Origin: Chelatococcus composti
Lineage (GTDB): Bacteria > Pseudomonadota > Alphaproteobacteria > Rhizobiales > Beijerinckiaceae
Length of the DNA stretch: 64,000 bases
Assembly (NCBI RefSeq): GCF_014201415.1
Contig: NZ_JACHEH010000005.1
Span: 366,479 to 430,478 of the forward strand
Direction: 5' to 3'
A program made the translations under genes and the position numbers. Position 1 is the first letter of the stretch; each line of letters begins with the position of its first letter. This document shows positions 33,099-43,406 of this stretch, one piece after another. The notes beneath the pieces are model-generated. The model saw nothing but the letters and a program-made list of their open reading frames with translations. It searched no databases and was not told the DNA's origin.

Positions 33099-33870
33099 GG
33101 GCCGGCCAGAGGCGGTCGAGGTGCGCCTTCTCCGCCGCCGTCAGGGGCCGCACGGCCCCCTTCGGCAGATCTCCGAGCAACAGGCCGCCGATGGCGACGC
33201 GCACGAGGCGCAGGACCTCGATGCCGAGCGCGCCGAGCATCCGGCGGATCTGGCGGTTGCGGCCCTCGTCGAGCACGATTGCGAGCCAGGCGTTGCGCCG
33301 GCCGGCCCTGAGCACGGTCGCCGACCGCGCGCTCAGGCGCTCGCCGTCGACCACGAGGCCCGCCGTGAGGCGCGTGAGCACGGCCTCGTCGGGCACGCTG
33401 TCGATCTGCACGTGATAGGTCTTCTCGACGCCGGAGGCCGGATCGAGAAGACGCTGCGCCCAGCGCGTGTCGTTGGTGAGGAGGAGCAGCCCCTCGCTCG
33501 CCTTGTCGAGGCGGCCGACCGGGGCGACGAAAGGCAGGTCGAGGCCCTGGAGGCAGTCATAGACCGTCGCGCGTTCCTGCGGGTCGTCTCGCGTGGTGAC
33601 GAGGCCCCGTGGCTTGTTGAGCATCAGATAGACCTTGCGCGCGGCGACGACGCGCTTGCCATCGACGGTGATGCGCGCCCGGCAGGGGTCGACCCGGACC
33701 GTTGCGTCGCGGACCGTGCGGCCGTCGAGCGCGACGCGGCCTTCGGCGATGAGCGCCTCTGCCTGGGTGCGCGAGCAGAACCCGAGCTTGGACAGGGCGC
33801 GCGGCAGGCTGACGACGGCGCCTGCGGCACGGCGGGGTCTGACAGGCCCCCGCGGCCGCGGAGGCTTCAC
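33028..33870 (-). CDS. 23S rRNA pseudouridine synthase, RluB/RsuA family
   Basis: A 280-residue RsuA-type enzyme that isomerises uridine in rRNA, acting on the ribosome. It has an S4-like RNA-binding domain ([20 protein letters not shown] onward), then the catalytic segment [17 protein letters not shown] with the nucleophilic Asp, and the C-terminal KTYHVQI and [15 protein letters not shown] motifs. GTG 33870 is chosen; the frame continues to TTG 33999 with a Pro-rich, low-complexity extension that seems unlikely. No ribosome-binding site is obvious. The short basic end ([18 protein letters not shown]) is family-variable. The exact target base cannot be fixed without alignment. Confidence 0.85.
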   Translation of the reverse strand: MKPPRPRGPVRPRRAAGAVVSLPRALSKLGFCSRTQAEALIAEGRVALDGRTVRDATVRVDPCRARITVDGKRVVAARKVYLMLNKPRGLVTTRDDPQERATVYDCLQGLDLPFVAPVGRLDKASEGLLLLTNDTRWAQRLLDPASGVEKTYHVQIDSVPDEAVLTRLTAGLVVDGERLSARSATVLRAGRRNAWLAIVLDEGRNRQIRRMLGALGIEVLRLVRVAIGGLLLGDLPKGAVRPLTAAEKAHLDRLWPAPSVRRAAGGGTGGQNRPGRPASQ

Positions 33871-34086
33871 GGCCGGGCACCCGGACGACGACAGGCGCGG
33901 GAATGGTGCAGGCAGGAGAGGGGGCCGTGGTGCAATTAATCCTCGTCCTGCCGTTGTTTCGCCGGCCGGCGGCTTAGGCCTTTTGAGGCCGTGAGGCAAT
34001 ATCGCCCGTGCAGGGCAGCACTGCCGTGCACGCCGGCATGGGCGTCACACTGCAAAGGCTGCGCGGGCGAGGGGCGCCGGGTCCGG

Positions 34087-34518
34087 TCAGCCCTCGAGGG
34101 CCGCGTCGAGCGTGATCTCGGTGTTGAACAGCTTGGAGACCGGGCAGTTGGCCTTCGCCTTGTCGGCGAGCTCCCGGAACTGCGCCTCGTCGGCACCGGG
34201 AATGCGGGCCCTCAGCGTCAGCTGCACGGACGTGATGGCGAAGCCGCCGTCCACCTGTTCCAGCGCCACTCTCGCCGTCGTCTCCATGCGCTCGGCGGCA
34301 AGCCCTGCCTCGCCCAGGATGAGCGACAGGGCCATGGTGAAGCAGCCGGCATGGGCGGCGCCGAGCAGCTCCTCCGGGTTGGAACCGGGCACGCCCTCGA
34401 AGCGGCTCGCAAAGCCGTAGGGGTAGTCCTTCAGGGCGCCGCTCTGCGTAGAAAGGGCGCCGCGACCATCCTTGAGGCCACCCGACCAGACAGCCGATCC
34501 CGTGCGAATGATCTTCAT
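34087..34518 (-). CDS. OsmC-family peroxiredoxin
   Basis: A 143-residue OsmC/Ohr-type thiol peroxidase that reduces organic hydroperoxides. The two redox cysteines lie in AHAGCFTMALS (about residue 59) and KANCPVSKLFN (about residue 125), the standard OsmC spacing, and NPEELLGAAHAGCF is the family signature. The C-terminal ITLDAALEG is complete. Divergent from the VOC cluster across 269 bases that hold a palindromic promoter. OsmC rather than Ohr is suggested by length and the KLFNTEITL ending. Confidence 0.9.
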   Translation of the reverse strand: MKIIRTGSAVWSGGLKDGRGALSTQSGALKDYPYGFASRFEGVPGSNPEELLGAAHAGCFTMALSLILGEAGLAAERMETTARVALEQVDGGFAITSVQLTLRARIPGADEAQFRELADKAKANCPVSKLFNTEITLDAALEG

Positions 34519-34657
34519 GCCTCACTCCCTCCGCTGAATCCGAGCCGAATGGCCCGGAAGCATTTAGGCGCGCATTTCCGACAATTGTCGGGCGGCGGAG
34601 GGGCGGGGCGATCGAGGTCTGGGCCGGCGACCTGCCCGCCGCGTGCCGGGTTTGAAT

Positions 34658-34691
34658 TTGACAGCCAGCAGAAAGGTTGATATCAACCTTT
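34658..34691 (+). promoter_or_regulatory. Promoter with palindromic operator, first of two
   Basis: A -35 TTGACA (34658-34663), 17 bases, and a -10 TATCAA (34681-34686). The -10 lies inside the perfect 20-bp palindrome AAAGGTTGATATCAACCTTT (34672-34691). The same core GTTGATATCAAC, in the same register with its -35 and -10, occurs at 39247-39258. A dimeric regulator bound here would cover the -10. It points rightward to the VOC protein genes. Confidence 0.7.
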
Positions 34692-34787
34692 TCATCAAGA
34701 GCGCCGTGCGCGGGCAGGGACGAACTGTCCGCCGCCCGAAGCGCCTCGCGGCAAGACCCGCACTCCCGTCCCTTCCGGAGGACAGCC

Positions 34788-35207
34788 ATGAGTGGAATGT
34801 GTCCCGTCATCCATTTCGAGATGCCCTACGACGACCGTGATCGGATGGCGGCGTTCTATCGCTCGGTCTTCAACTGGCGGACGGAGATGCTGGGCTCCGA
34901 TATGGGCCATTACGTGCTCGCCTCGACGACGGAAAGCGATGCCGAAGGGTGCATGCCGCGCGAGCCGGGCAGGATCAACGGTGGCTTCTACGGGCGCAAC
35001 CCCCAATGGCCGGCGCAGCATCCGTCCGTCGTGATCGGTGTCGAGGACATCCGCGCCGCCATGCGACGGGTGGCGGCGGCGGGCGGCGAGGTGCTCGGCG
35101 AGCCGATGCCGATCCCCGGCGTGGGGCAGTACGTGTCCTTCCTCGACACGGAAGGCAACCGCGTCAGCATGCTCCAGCCTGTGCCCCGGCCCGGCCAGCC
35201 GGCGTAA
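34788..35207 (+). CDS. VOC-family protein (glyoxalase/bleomycin resistance fold)
   Basis: A 139-residue vicinal-oxygen-chelate fold protein. CPVIHFEMPYDDRDRMAAFY opens the first beta-alpha-beta module and VGQYVSFLDTEGNRVSMLQP closes the second; the Glu/His metal ligands of this fold are plausible in HFEMP and TEGN. ATG 34788 follows CCGGAGGACAGCC. It is the first gene after the palindromic promoter and is followed by two related VOC genes, so it likely shares a transcript. Substrate unknown; this group includes both enzymes and binding proteins. Confidence 0.75.
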   Translation: MSGMCPVIHFEMPYDDRDRMAAFYRSVFNWRTEMLGSDMGHYVLASTTESDAEGCMPREPGRINGGFYGRNPQWPAQHPSVVIGVEDIRAAMRRVAAAGGEVLGEPMPIPGVGQYVSFLDTEGNRVSMLQPVPRPGQPA

Positions 35208-35250
35208 ACGGCGCGAACCCCTCATCGACCACCCACCACTGGAGCCACGC

Positions 35251-35655
35251 ATGGCCAGGGCAATCTTCGTCAACATGGCCGTCGCCGACCTGAAGCGCTC
35301 GATGCGCTTCTTCGAGGCGATCGGCTACTCCTTCGACAAGCGCTTCACCAACGACGAGGCGGCGGCGCTCGTTATCTCCGACACCATCTTCGCCATGCTG
35401 CACACGCCGGACAGCCTGCGCCGCTTCACCAAGAAGGACATCGCCGACGCCCGGCGCACGACAGAGGTGCTGCTGGCGCTGCAGCTCGACAGTCGTGAGG
35501 CGGTCAACGCCATGATGGACAAGGTGCTCGCGGCTGGTGGCAGGGAGGCGCGCGAGCCGTCCGACCACGGCTTCATGTTCGAGTGCAGCTTTGAGGATCC
35601 GGATGGCCACATCTGGGAGGTATTCTGGATGGACCCGTCGGCGGTGCCTGCCTGA
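35251..35655 (+). CDS. VOC-family protein
   Basis: A 134-residue VOC protein. AIFVNMAVADLKRSMRFFEA is the first module and SFEDPDGHIWEVFWMDPSAV the second, with the DPDGHIWEV metal-binding edge typical of this fold. It resembles the lactoylglutathione-lyase-like branch. It sits 43 bases after the previous VOC gene and ten before the next, one direction. Function unknown. Confidence 0.75.
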   Translation: MARAIFVNMAVADLKRSMRFFEAIGYSFDKRFTNDEAAALVISDTIFAMLHTPDSLRRFTKKDIADARRTTEVLLALQLDSREAVNAMMDKVLAAGGREAREPSDHGFMFECSFEDPDGHIWEVFWMDPSAVPA

Positions 35656-35665
35656 GGAGGAAGCG

Positions 35666-36592
35666 ATGACCCATCATCCGCCGATCGTTCCTTGCCTGTG
35701 GTTCGACAACGAGGGCGAGGAGGCCGTGGCACTCTACACCTCCCTCTTCCCGGATTCCGCGAAGGGCGGTGTCCTGCGCTTCGGCAAGGCCGGCCAGGAG
35801 GTGCACGGCAGCTCCGAGGGCTCGGTGATGTCGGTCGAGTTCCGCCTCGCTGGGCGCAGTTTCACGGCGCTCAACGGCGGTCCGCTCTTCAAGTTCACGC
35901 CGGCTGCATCGCTCTTCGTCCACTGCGGCTCCGAGGCCGATGTCGACAGGCTCTGGAACCGGCTCGTCGCGGACGGCGATGTGCTGATGCCGCTCGACCG
36001 CTACGAGTGGAGCGACCGCTACGGCTGGCTCAGTGACCGTTACGGCCTGTCCTGGCAGATCATGCTCGACCGCGAGCCGCGCGAGGGCATTGAAATCGCG
36101 CCGTCGCTGCTGTTCACCGGGGACGTGGCCGGAAAGGCCGAGGCGGCCATGCATACCTACATGGACATCTTTCCTGCCTCGGCGATCGTGGACATGCACC
36201 GCTACGGTCCCGGCGAGCAAGACCACAAGGGCTATGTCAAATACGCGCGCTTCACACTGGCCGGCCGCAGCTTCAGCATCATGGACAGTAGCGTGGCGCA
36301 CGGCTTCGGCTTCACGGAGGCCTTCTCCTTCCAGGTACTGTGCGACAGCCAGAGCGAGATCGACCGGTACTGGGAGGCGCTCCGGGCGGGCGGCGACCCT
36401 GCGGCCCAGCAATGCGGCTGGCTGAAGGACCGCTTCGGCGTGAGCTGGCAGATCGTGCCGTCCGTGCTGTCGAGGCTGCTCGCCGGACCCGATCGCGCGG
36501 CCGCCGACAGGGTGATGAACGCCCTCCTTGAGATGGGAAAGCTCGACATCGCGGCCCTCGAAACCGCCCATGCCGGTCGGCCTGCGGCCTGA
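35666..36592 (+). CDS. PhnB-like two-domain VOC protein
   Basis: A 308-residue protein with two similar halves, each beginning PCLWFDNEGEEAVALYTSLF or its counterpart SLLFTGDVAGKAEAAMHTYM, the PhnB/3-demethylubiquinone-like VOC signature. SWQIMLDREP and SWQIVPSVLSR mark the end of each half. Both modules keep the aromatic and acidic residues but not a clear full set of metal ligands. GAGGAGG precedes ATG 35666. It is the third consecutive VOC-type gene after the palindromic promoter, consistent with a small detoxification or binding-protein operon. Confidence 0.78.
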   Translation: MTHHPPIVPCLWFDNEGEEAVALYTSLFPDSAKGGVLRFGKAGQEVHGSSEGSVMSVEFRLAGRSFTALNGGPLFKFTPAASLFVHCGSEADVDRLWNRLVADGDVLMPLDRYEWSDRYGWLSDRYGLSWQIMLDREPREGIEIAPSLLFTGDVAGKAEAAMHTYMDIFPASAIVDMHRYGPGEQDHKGYVKYARFTLAGRSFSIMDSSVAHGFGFTEAFSFQVLCDSQSEIDRYWEALRAGGDPAAQQCGWLKDRFGVSWQIVPSVLSRLLAGPDRAAADRVMNALLEMGKLDIAALETAHAGRPAA

Positions 36593-36631
36593 CCGGGCAG
36601 ATCCCTAGGCCAGCGAGGAAAGGAGCGTCAC

Positions 36632-37072
36632 ATGACGGCGGCGACGGCGACTGCACGGCCTCCGGGCTGGTACTGGTGGGTATCGGGTCTCGCGTTTCTG
36701 TGGATGGCCGTCGGCATTGCGACCTGGACGCTCGATCTGATGACCGACGAGACGACGGCGGCCGGGCTGAGCGAGGCCCAGCGCCAGCTCTATGCGGTGC
36801 GGCCTGATTGGGTGTTCGCCGCCTATGGCGTTGCCGTCGCCAGCGGCCTCGCCGGGGCGCTCGGGCTCCTACTGCGCAGGGGCTGGGCCGTGGCGGCCAT
36901 GGTCCTGTCCCTCGCCGCCGCCGTCCTGCATTTCGGCTACATCTTCCTTGTTCTCGATGCGATAGGGCTTCTCGGCCTCGGGGCGGTGCCGTTTCCCCTC
37001 TTCATCCTGACGGCGGGCGTCTTCCTCGTCTGGTTCTCGGCCGGGGCGCGGCGGCGCGGCTGGATCGGCTGA
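36632..37072 (+). CDS. Small membrane protein of unknown function
   Basis: A 146-residue protein with four hydrophobic segments ([79 protein letters not shown]). I do not recognise a family, although similar four-helix proteins accompany VOC genes in other proteobacteria. AGGAAAGGAG precedes the ATG. It lies 39 bases after the PhnB-like gene and is probably the last gene of that transcript; no terminator was identified before the formaldehyde genes. Confidence 0.6.
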   Translation: MTAATATARPPGWYWWVSGLAFLWMAVGIATWTLDLMTDETTAAGLSEAQRQLYAVRPDWVFAAYGVAVASGLAGALGLLLRRGWAVAAMVLSLAAAVLHFGYIFLVLDAIGLLGLGAVPFPLFILTAGVFLVWFSAGARRRGWIG

Positions 37073-37190
37073 TCCCCACACAGGCGCCGGCGAGACGCAC
37101 GGCTGTCCCTCAGGCCCTTCCATCGTGCATAGTGTCGGCGATTCCCGGCGGCTGGCTGTGCCGCCGGCCTGCACGACGGGAGGAGAGGGG

Positions 37191-38306
<1,116 letters not shown>

Positions 38307-38316
38307 CGAGGCTGCC

Positions 38317-39162
38317 ATGACCTTCGAGATCGTCAGCCGCTCGCGCGCCTTCGGTGGTTCGCAGCTCGTCTGCCGCCATGACTCGCGCGAGACGGGCACC
38401 CCGATGCGCTTTGCCGCCTTCGTGCCGCCGCAGGCCGAGGGCGGGGTGAAGGTGCCCGTCGTGTGGTTCCTCTCGGGCCTCACCTGCACGGAGGAGAACT
38501 TCACGGTAAAGGCCGGCGCACAGCGCGTCGCCGCCGAGCTCGGCCTCATGCTCGTCGCGCCGGACACGAGCCCGCGCGGCGAGGGCGTGCCCGACGATCC
38601 CGAAGGCGTCTACGACTTCGGTCTTGGCGCCGGCTTCTATGTCGATGCCACCGAAGAGCCGTGGGCGAAGAACTACCGCATGCGCAGCTACGTCGAGACG
38701 GAGCTGCCCGCGCTCGTTGCCCGGGAGCTGCCGGCGGACATGGACCGGCAGGGCATCACCGGCCATTCCATGGGCGGGCACGGGGCGCTCACCATCGCCC
38801 TGCGCGCTCCCGGACGGTTCAGGGCCGTGTCCGCCTTCGCGCCCATCGTCTCGCCCATGAACTGCCCGTGGGGCGAGAAGGCGCTCTCAGGCTATCTTGG
38901 CCCGGACCGCTCGGCCTGGCGCCGCTACGATGCCTGCGCGCTCATCGAGGACGGGGCGCGACTACCGGAGATCCTCGTGGACCAGGGCACGGCGGACACC
39001 TTCCTTGAGAGGGAGCTGAAGCCACACCTGCTCGAGGAAGCCTGCCGAAGGGCCGGCATTGCGCTCACCCTGCGGCGGCAGGAGGGTTACGACCACTCCT
39101 ACTTCTTCATCGCCACCTTCATCGAGGATCACCTGCGCTGGCACGCCGAGCGGCTCGGCTGA
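38317..39162 (+). CDS. fghA: S-formylglutathione hydrolase
   Basis: A 281-residue alpha/beta hydrolase that releases formate and glutathione from S-formylglutathione. The oxyanion region is in VWFLSGLTCTEENF, the nucleophile in GHSMGGHGALTIAL (Ser about 148), and the acid and base near the end in LVDQGTADTFLE and GYDHSYFFIATFI. It closely follows the class III dehydrogenase, the usual order. Cytoplasmic. A dipole of the esterase D (FrmB/FghA) group; no sign of the plant-specific extension. Confidence 0.93.
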   Translation: MTFEIVSRSRAFGGSQLVCRHDSRETGTPMRFAAFVPPQAEGGVKVPVVWFLSGLTCTEENFTVKAGAQRVAAELGLMLVAPDTSPRGEGVPDDPEGVYDFGLGAGFYVDATEEPWAKNYRMRSYVETELPALVARELPADMDRQGITGHSMGGHGALTIALRAPGRFRAVSAFAPIVSPMNCPWGEKALSGYLGPDRSAWRRYDACALIEDGARLPEILVDQGTADTFLERELKPHLLEEACRRAGIALTLRRQEGYDHSYFFIATFIEDHLRWHAERLG

Positions 39163-39228
39163 ACCGCCGGTCCGCGTGGGGCGGCCTCCGGGCAGGGCAG
39201 GGGGGCGGAGAGCGCAGGCTTCCCGCCT

Positions 39229-39258
39229 TTGACTCTGGCTGTAAACGTTGATATCAAC
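39229..39258 (+). promoter_or_regulatory. Promoter with palindromic operator, second of two
   Basis: A -35 TTGACT (39229-39234), 17 bases, and a -10 TATCAA (39252-39257), with the 12-bp palindrome GTTGATATCAAC at 39247-39258 covering the -10. The register of palindrome, -10 and -35 is identical to 34658-34691. It drives the DUF1579 gene starting at 39327 and implies that both transcripts answer to one regulator. Confidence 0.68.
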
Positions 39259-39326
39259 ATAATGAGGCAGCGGGGCCGCGCCCGGGACCGCCTGGCCCGG
39301 ACAATCACCACAATCCGGAGGAGACG

Positions 39327-39806
39327 ATGGACAAGGCAGAACCGACGCAGGAACACCGTTGGCTCGAGCAGCTCGTCGGCGAGTGGGTGGTGCAGAACGA
39401 GACGCCGGCGCCCGGCCAGGAGGGGGCGGGGGCCTGGACCGAGACCGTGCGCTCGCTCGACGGTATCTGGTTCATCAGCGAAGGCAGCGGGGACATGCCC
39501 GGTTGCGGCCCTGTCAGGACCATGCTCACGCTCGGCTATGATCCGCACAAGAAGCGCTACGTCGGCACCTGGGTCGGCTCGATGATGACCTATCTGTGGG
39601 TCTACGAGGGCACGCTCGACGAATCCGGCAAGGTGCTGACCCTCGACTGCACCGGTCCCGACTTCGAGCGGCCCGGCGAGACCGCGCACTATCAGGACAT
39701 CGTCACCATCATCGACAGGGACAACCGCAAGTTCACAGGCCGGGTGCAGAAGCCCGACGGCTCGTGGAGCGAGATGATGACCGCCCACTACCGTCGCAAG
39801 TCCTGA
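39327..39806 (+). CDS. DUF1579-family protein
   Basis: A 159-residue protein. EPTQEHRWLEQLVGEWVVQN, GAWTETVRSLDGIWFISEGS and CTGPDFERPGETAHYQDIVT match the DUF1579 pattern, a small beta-barrel-like protein of unknown function often near VOC and SRPBCC genes. ATG 39327 follows CCGGAGGAGACG. It is transcribed from the second palindromic promoter and closed by a strong terminator. The shared operator suggests it acts with the VOC operon. Confidence 0.75.
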   Translation: MDKAEPTQEHRWLEQLVGEWVVQNETPAPGQEGAGAWTETVRSLDGIWFISEGSGDMPGCGPVRTMLTLGYDPHKKRYVGTWVGSMMTYLWVYEGTLDESGKVLTLDCTGPDFERPGETAHYQDIVTIIDRDNRKFTGRVQKPDGSWSEMMTAHYRRKS

Positions 39807-39839
39807 ACGCCGCAGCATCGTTCCGCAGGTATCCCTGGA

Positions 39840-39869
39840 GGGCGCCCCGCATGGCGGGGCGCCCTTCGT
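39840..39869 (+). terminator. Terminator after the DUF1579 gene
   Basis: GGGCGCCCCGC (39840-39850), loop ATG, and GCGGGGCGCCC (39854-39864) form a perfect 11-bp stem followed by TTCGTC. It begins 34 bases after the gene. Confidence 0.7.
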
Positions 39870-39970
39870 CATTGGAAAGAAGTCTGCGTCGCCCACCGTA
39901 TTCCATTGATTTCAAGAACATGGTTCAGTAGATATGGCGCGGGGTAGCCGAAAGCCATCTCCCACAACAG

Positions 39971-39987
39971 TTTAAAGGCATTCTAAA
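39971..39987 (+). promoter_or_regulatory. Irr/ICE-like element upstream of the heme oxygenase gene
   Basis: TTTAAAGGCATTCTAAA matches the Irr consensus TTTRGAAYNRTTCYAAA at 15 of 17 positions; the right half is perfect. It is embedded in a longer inverted repeat, CAGTTTA (39968-39974) and TAAACTG (39984-39990). It lies about 130 bases before the heme oxygenase start and rounds out a 311-base gap in which no other gene was seen. If real, heme oxygenase belongs to the same iron regulon as the hmu genes 17 kb away. Confidence 0.5.
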
Positions 39988-40117
39988 CTGACGAGGGCAA
40001 GTTATTCGCCCCGTCATGACCGGAGATGTTGTCTCATCGGCAAGTATAATCCAGCCATATTCCGCTCGGCGACGATGGCATGACGGGCCGGAACTGGACA
40101 GCAACGGGGATCTGCAC

Positions 40118-40726
40118 GTGAACATGATGGAACGGCTGGCCGTGGAGGCCGTGGCGACGACAGGACGGGCCAAGCGCCTCAAGGCCCACACGCACGAGGT
40201 CCACGAGGCGCTGGACAGGCGCATCATGGCGGGAGATCCCTTTGCCGACCGGGCGCGGTATTGCCGCTTCCTCGCCGTGCAGCACGCTTTCCACCGTGAC
40301 ATCGACGCGCTCTATTCCAACCCGGCGCTCGATGCTCTCCTGCCCGATCTCGCCGGCCGGCGGCGCCTGCCCCAGATCGAGCAGGACATCATCGACCTCG
40401 GCGGCACCGTGCCCGAGCTCGGGACGGCGCCGCTTTTCGGGCGCGAGGCGGACGTGCCGACGGCGCTCGGCTGGCTCTATGTCGCAGAAGGGTCCAACCT
40501 TGGCGCGGCCTTCCTCCTCAAGGCGGCGGCCGCGCTTGGCCTTTCGGAGGCGTTCGGCGCGCGCCATCTCGCCGGCCATCCCGAAGGGCGCGGCCTCCAC
40601 TGGCGCACGTTTACCGCTGCGCTCGACGTTGTCACGCTGACCGATGCTGAGGAGGAGCGCGTGATTGCGGGCGCCGAGGCGGCCTTCCGGCGCGTGCATG
40701 ACCTTGTCGAGGTGCATTTCGCCTGA
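40118..40726 (+). CDS. Biliverdin-producing heme oxygenase
   Basis: A 202-residue helical enzyme that opens heme to biliverdin, CO and iron. AKRLKAHTHEVHEALD near the N-terminus provides the proximal His, and LGWLYVAEGSNLGAAFLLK is the distal-helix glycine-containing motif characteristic of bacterial heme oxygenases (BphO/PigA type). GTG 40118 with GGGGA seven bases upstream is preferred; ATG 40124 is possible, and the frame open back to 40016 adds unlikely sequence. No bacteriophytochrome gene is adjacent, so iron release rather than chromophore supply is the simpler role. It ends convergent with the antiporter gene. Confidence 0.85.
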   Translation: MNMMERLAVEAVATTGRAKRLKAHTHEVHEALDRRIMAGDPFADRARYCRFLAVQHAFHRDIDALYSNPALDALLPDLAGRRRLPQIEQDIIDLGGTVPELGTAPLFGREADVPTALGWLYVAEGSNLGAAFLLKAAAALGLSEAFGARHLAGHPEGRGLHWRTFTAALDVVTLTDAEEERVIAGAEAAFRRVHDLVEVHFA

Positions 40727-40749
40727 ATGCATCCCGTTGCGCAGGCCAC

Positions 40750-40776
40750 CCGGCACCGGTTCCGTCCCGGTGCCGG
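40750..40776. terminator. Hairpin between convergent heme oxygenase and antiporter genes
   Basis: CCGGCACCGG (40750-40759) and CCGGTGCCGG (40767-40776) pair perfectly around TTCCGTC in the 83-base gap between the two convergent stops. It can serve as a bidirectional stop for both transcripts, although neither side has a clear T-run. Confidence 0.5.
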
Positions 40777-40809
40777 CAGGGCCCTGCGGGCGCCAGCGAG
40801 GGCAGGGAT

Positions 40810-43302
40810 CTACGCCACCGCCTCGGCGTTCTCCGCCGCCCGCTGCGCCGCTACCTGCTCGATGCTCTGCCGGATGCCGGGGTGCCTCTCAAGGAAGCCC
40901 TGGAAGGCGCGCACGTCGAGGCGCAGCAGGAAGCAGTAGCTGATGGCATGCACGTCCGACTGGCGCGGCAGGCCGTGGAGCAGAGCCATCTCGCCCACCA
41001 CGTCGCCGCGCCCGAGGCGCACCTTCCGTCCGTCCGGCAGGCTCACCTCGAGCGCGCCGGAGGCGATGAAATAGACGGCATCGCCCGGTGCGCCGCGGCG
41101 GATGATCTGTTCGCCGGGGATGACGAACAGCGGCTGTAGCAGCTTCGTCACTTCCGTCAGCTGCTCGCCCGTGAGGTCGGCAAAGAGCGGCAGCTCGCTG
41201 ACCAGTTCGCGCGCCGTGACGGCGAGGTCGAGGCGGCGCTGGCGGTCCGCCTCCTTGCGGTCGGCATCGACCGAGCGGCGCAGGTTGTCGTAGAGTTCCG
41301 GCCCGATGAGGCCGTCCTCGAAGAGGATGGTGTATTCCAGCTCCTCCTGCCGCAGCGCGATCTTGCGCAGCAGCCGGCGCTCCAGCGATTCCGCATAGAG
41401 CGGATATTGCAGCCGCAGCGCGTCGAGGCCGGTATCGACCGCCTCCTGCCGCCGGTGGACGATCTCGTGCAGCACCTCGCCGACGCGCATCCCGAGGATG
41501 GGCACGATCTTGCTGTCGATGAACGGATCAAGCTCCTCGAGGATGGTGCGTACGACGAAGAGCAGCTCGAAGCGCCGCGCCAGCAGCCGCTCCAGCGGAC
41601 CACTGGCGTGCAGACGGCGGTGGAGGAACTGCGCGAGGCCGAATTTCCAGCCGAAGGCGAGCGTCTGCTTCGCGGCGCGCTGGTATTCCTGCCAGCCGCC
41701 CGTGCGGGCACGGTCGAGCAGCGTCTCCGCATGGGCGAGCAGCGTGGGCAGCAGCGCGGTCGACACCGTGCGGGCGCGCATGCGCTCGATGATGAGCTCG
41801 CGCTCGCGCCCGGCGAGCGTCAGCAGCCCCAGTGACAGGCGCTCCTTGTCCGTCAGTTCTCGGCCCTGCCCGGCACTCGCGGCCTCGTCGATTCGCTCGG
41901 CATAGCGCCGGGCCTCGGCAAGGGCGGTGGCGGAGGAGACCTTGTAGAGCTCGGCGGCGTTGGCCACGGCCTCGCGCACGTTCTCCAGCGCGACGGCGAG
42001 CACCTGCCCGCGCATCGCCGCGTCGCGCGGGGACAGCAGGTTGAGGCCGAGGGAGGAGATCACCCAACGCATCGTCGTGCCCTGGATGAGCAGGGTGAAG
42101 AGGACGAAGCCGGTGGCGAGGATGGCGACGAAGCGTTGGATGTCGTCGGGAATGGTGTCGTGCTCCGTCACCGACAGTGCGAGCGCCAGCGTCACGGCGC
42201 CGCGCAGGCCGCCCCACAGGATGACGACGCGGTAGGGGATACTGATCTGCGGCGAGAGCCTGAGCAGGCTCAGCAACGGCAGCAGCAGGAAGAGGATAAG
42301 CCCCCGCGCAAGGAGAGCGGCCACCGCGACCACGAGGATCAGGAAGAAATCGAACATCGACAGGCTGGCCAGCAGTCTCGGCACCAGGATGGCGGCGAGC
42401 ACGAAGACGAGCGAACTCGCCCAGAAGGCGACCTGGTCCCAGAAGCCGGTCAGATAGCTCCATCCGTCGGGCGAGGCGCGCGAGGGGCCGAGCAGGCTCA
42501 TCGTCATGCCCGCGACAACGACAGCGATCACGCCCGAGACGCCGAGCAGCTGCTCGCAGGCGATGAAGACGAGATAGGCGAGGGCAAAGCTGATTGACAC
42601 GGCGGCCGAGCGCGCATCCGGCAGCCGGCCGATGAGCCATGCCGCCGCGCGCGCGGCCAGATACCCGACGAGCGCGCCCCCGCACAGCGTCCAGAGGAAG
42701 GAGAGGGCCGTATCGCCGAAACCCGGTGTCTCGCCCGCCACGAAGATGGCGAGGAACATCGAGAACAGCGTGATGGCCGCCGCGTCGTTGAGCAGGCTCT
42801 CGCCCTCGACGAGGCGTCCGAGGCGCGCTGGCGCGCCGATGTCGCGGAAGATGCCGACGACCGCGACCGGATCTGTCGTGGCGACGATGGCGCCGACAAG
42901 CAGGCACAGCAGCAGCGGCTGGCCGGCGAAGGGCAGCAGCGCAAAGCCGATGACGACGGTCGCCACGATGACCGCCACGACGGCGAGCACGAAGATCGGC
43001 ACCCAGTCGGGGATCATCTGCCTGACGTCGAGCGTCAACGCCGTCTGGAAGACGAGGGTCGGCAGGAAGACGTAGAGGAAGACCGTCGAGCCGATGGGAA
43101 AGTCCAGGATAGCCCGGGCCACATCGTCGAAGGCGTCCGTCAGGTCCGTATGCAGCAGGAAGGAGGCCCCGGCCGCGATGAGCATGCCGATGGCGGCGAG
43201 CAGGACGCTGAACGGCAGCCTGAGCAGCCCCGCCAGCGGCTGGGCTAGGCTGATGACGAGGAGCAGGACACCAATGACCGCCAGAATGACCGATAACGCC
43301 AA
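40810..43302 (-). CDS. CPA1 Na+/H+ antiporter with C-terminal cyclic-nucleotide-binding domain
   Basis: An 830-residue membrane protein. About twelve helices fill the first 400 residues; DPVAVVGIFRDIGAPARLGR and LVEGESLLNDAAAITLFSMF (with the ND motif) identify a CPA1 exchanger, and LRGAVTLALALS is the conserved late helix. A long helical linker follows, then a CNB domain near 700-800 with the phosphate-binding cassette GDVVGEMALLHGLPRQSDVH. Start TTG 43302 has AGGGAG nine bases upstream. The cyclase gene 104 bases upstream in the same direction may supply its ligand. Cation preference is not determinable from sequence. Confidence 0.85.
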   Translation of the reverse strand: MALSVILAVIGVLLLVISLAQPLAGLLRLPFSVLLAAIGMLIAAGASFLLHTDLTDAFDDVARAILDFPIGSTVFLYVFLPTLVFQTALTLDVRQMIPDWVPIFVLAVVAVIVATVVIGFALLPFAGQPLLLCLLVGAIVATTDPVAVVGIFRDIGAPARLGRLVEGESLLNDAAAITLFSMFLAIFVAGETPGFGDTALSFLWTLCGGALVGYLAARAAAWLIGRLPDARSAAVSISFALAYLVFIACEQLLGVSGVIAVVVAGMTMSLLGPSRASPDGWSYLTGFWDQVAFWASSLVFVLAAILVPRLLASLSMFDFFLILVVAVAALLARGLILFLLLPLLSLLRLSPQISIPYRVVILWGGLRGAVTLALALSVTEHDTIPDDIQRFVAILATGFVLFTLLIQGTTMRWVISSLGLNLLSPRDAAMRGQVLAVALENVREAVANAAELYKVSSATALAEARRYAERIDEAASAGQGRELTDKERLSLGLLTLAGRERELIIERMRARTVSTALLPTLLAHAETLLDRARTGGWQEYQRAAKQTLAFGWKFGLAQFLHRRLHASGPLERLLARRFELLFVVRTILEELDPFIDSKIVPILGMRVGEVLHEIVHRRQEAVDTGLDALRLQYPLYAESLERRLLRKIALRQEELEYTILFEDGLIGPELYDNLRRSVDADRKEADRQRRLDLAVTARELVSELPLFADLTGEQLTEVTKLLQPLFVIPGEQIIRRGAPGDAVYFIASGALEVSLPDGRKVRLGRGDVVGEMALLHGLPRQSDVHAISYCFLLRLDVRAFQGFLERHPGIRQSIEQVAAQRAAENAEAVA

Positions 43303-43406
43303 GCTGTTCAGCTCCCTGCTGCCTGTCGTGTGGCCTTTCTAAAGCAGAGGCGACGGCGCGGTCGAGAGCACAGCTGCGGAAAATGCCGCTGCAAGGGCCG
43401 CGCGCC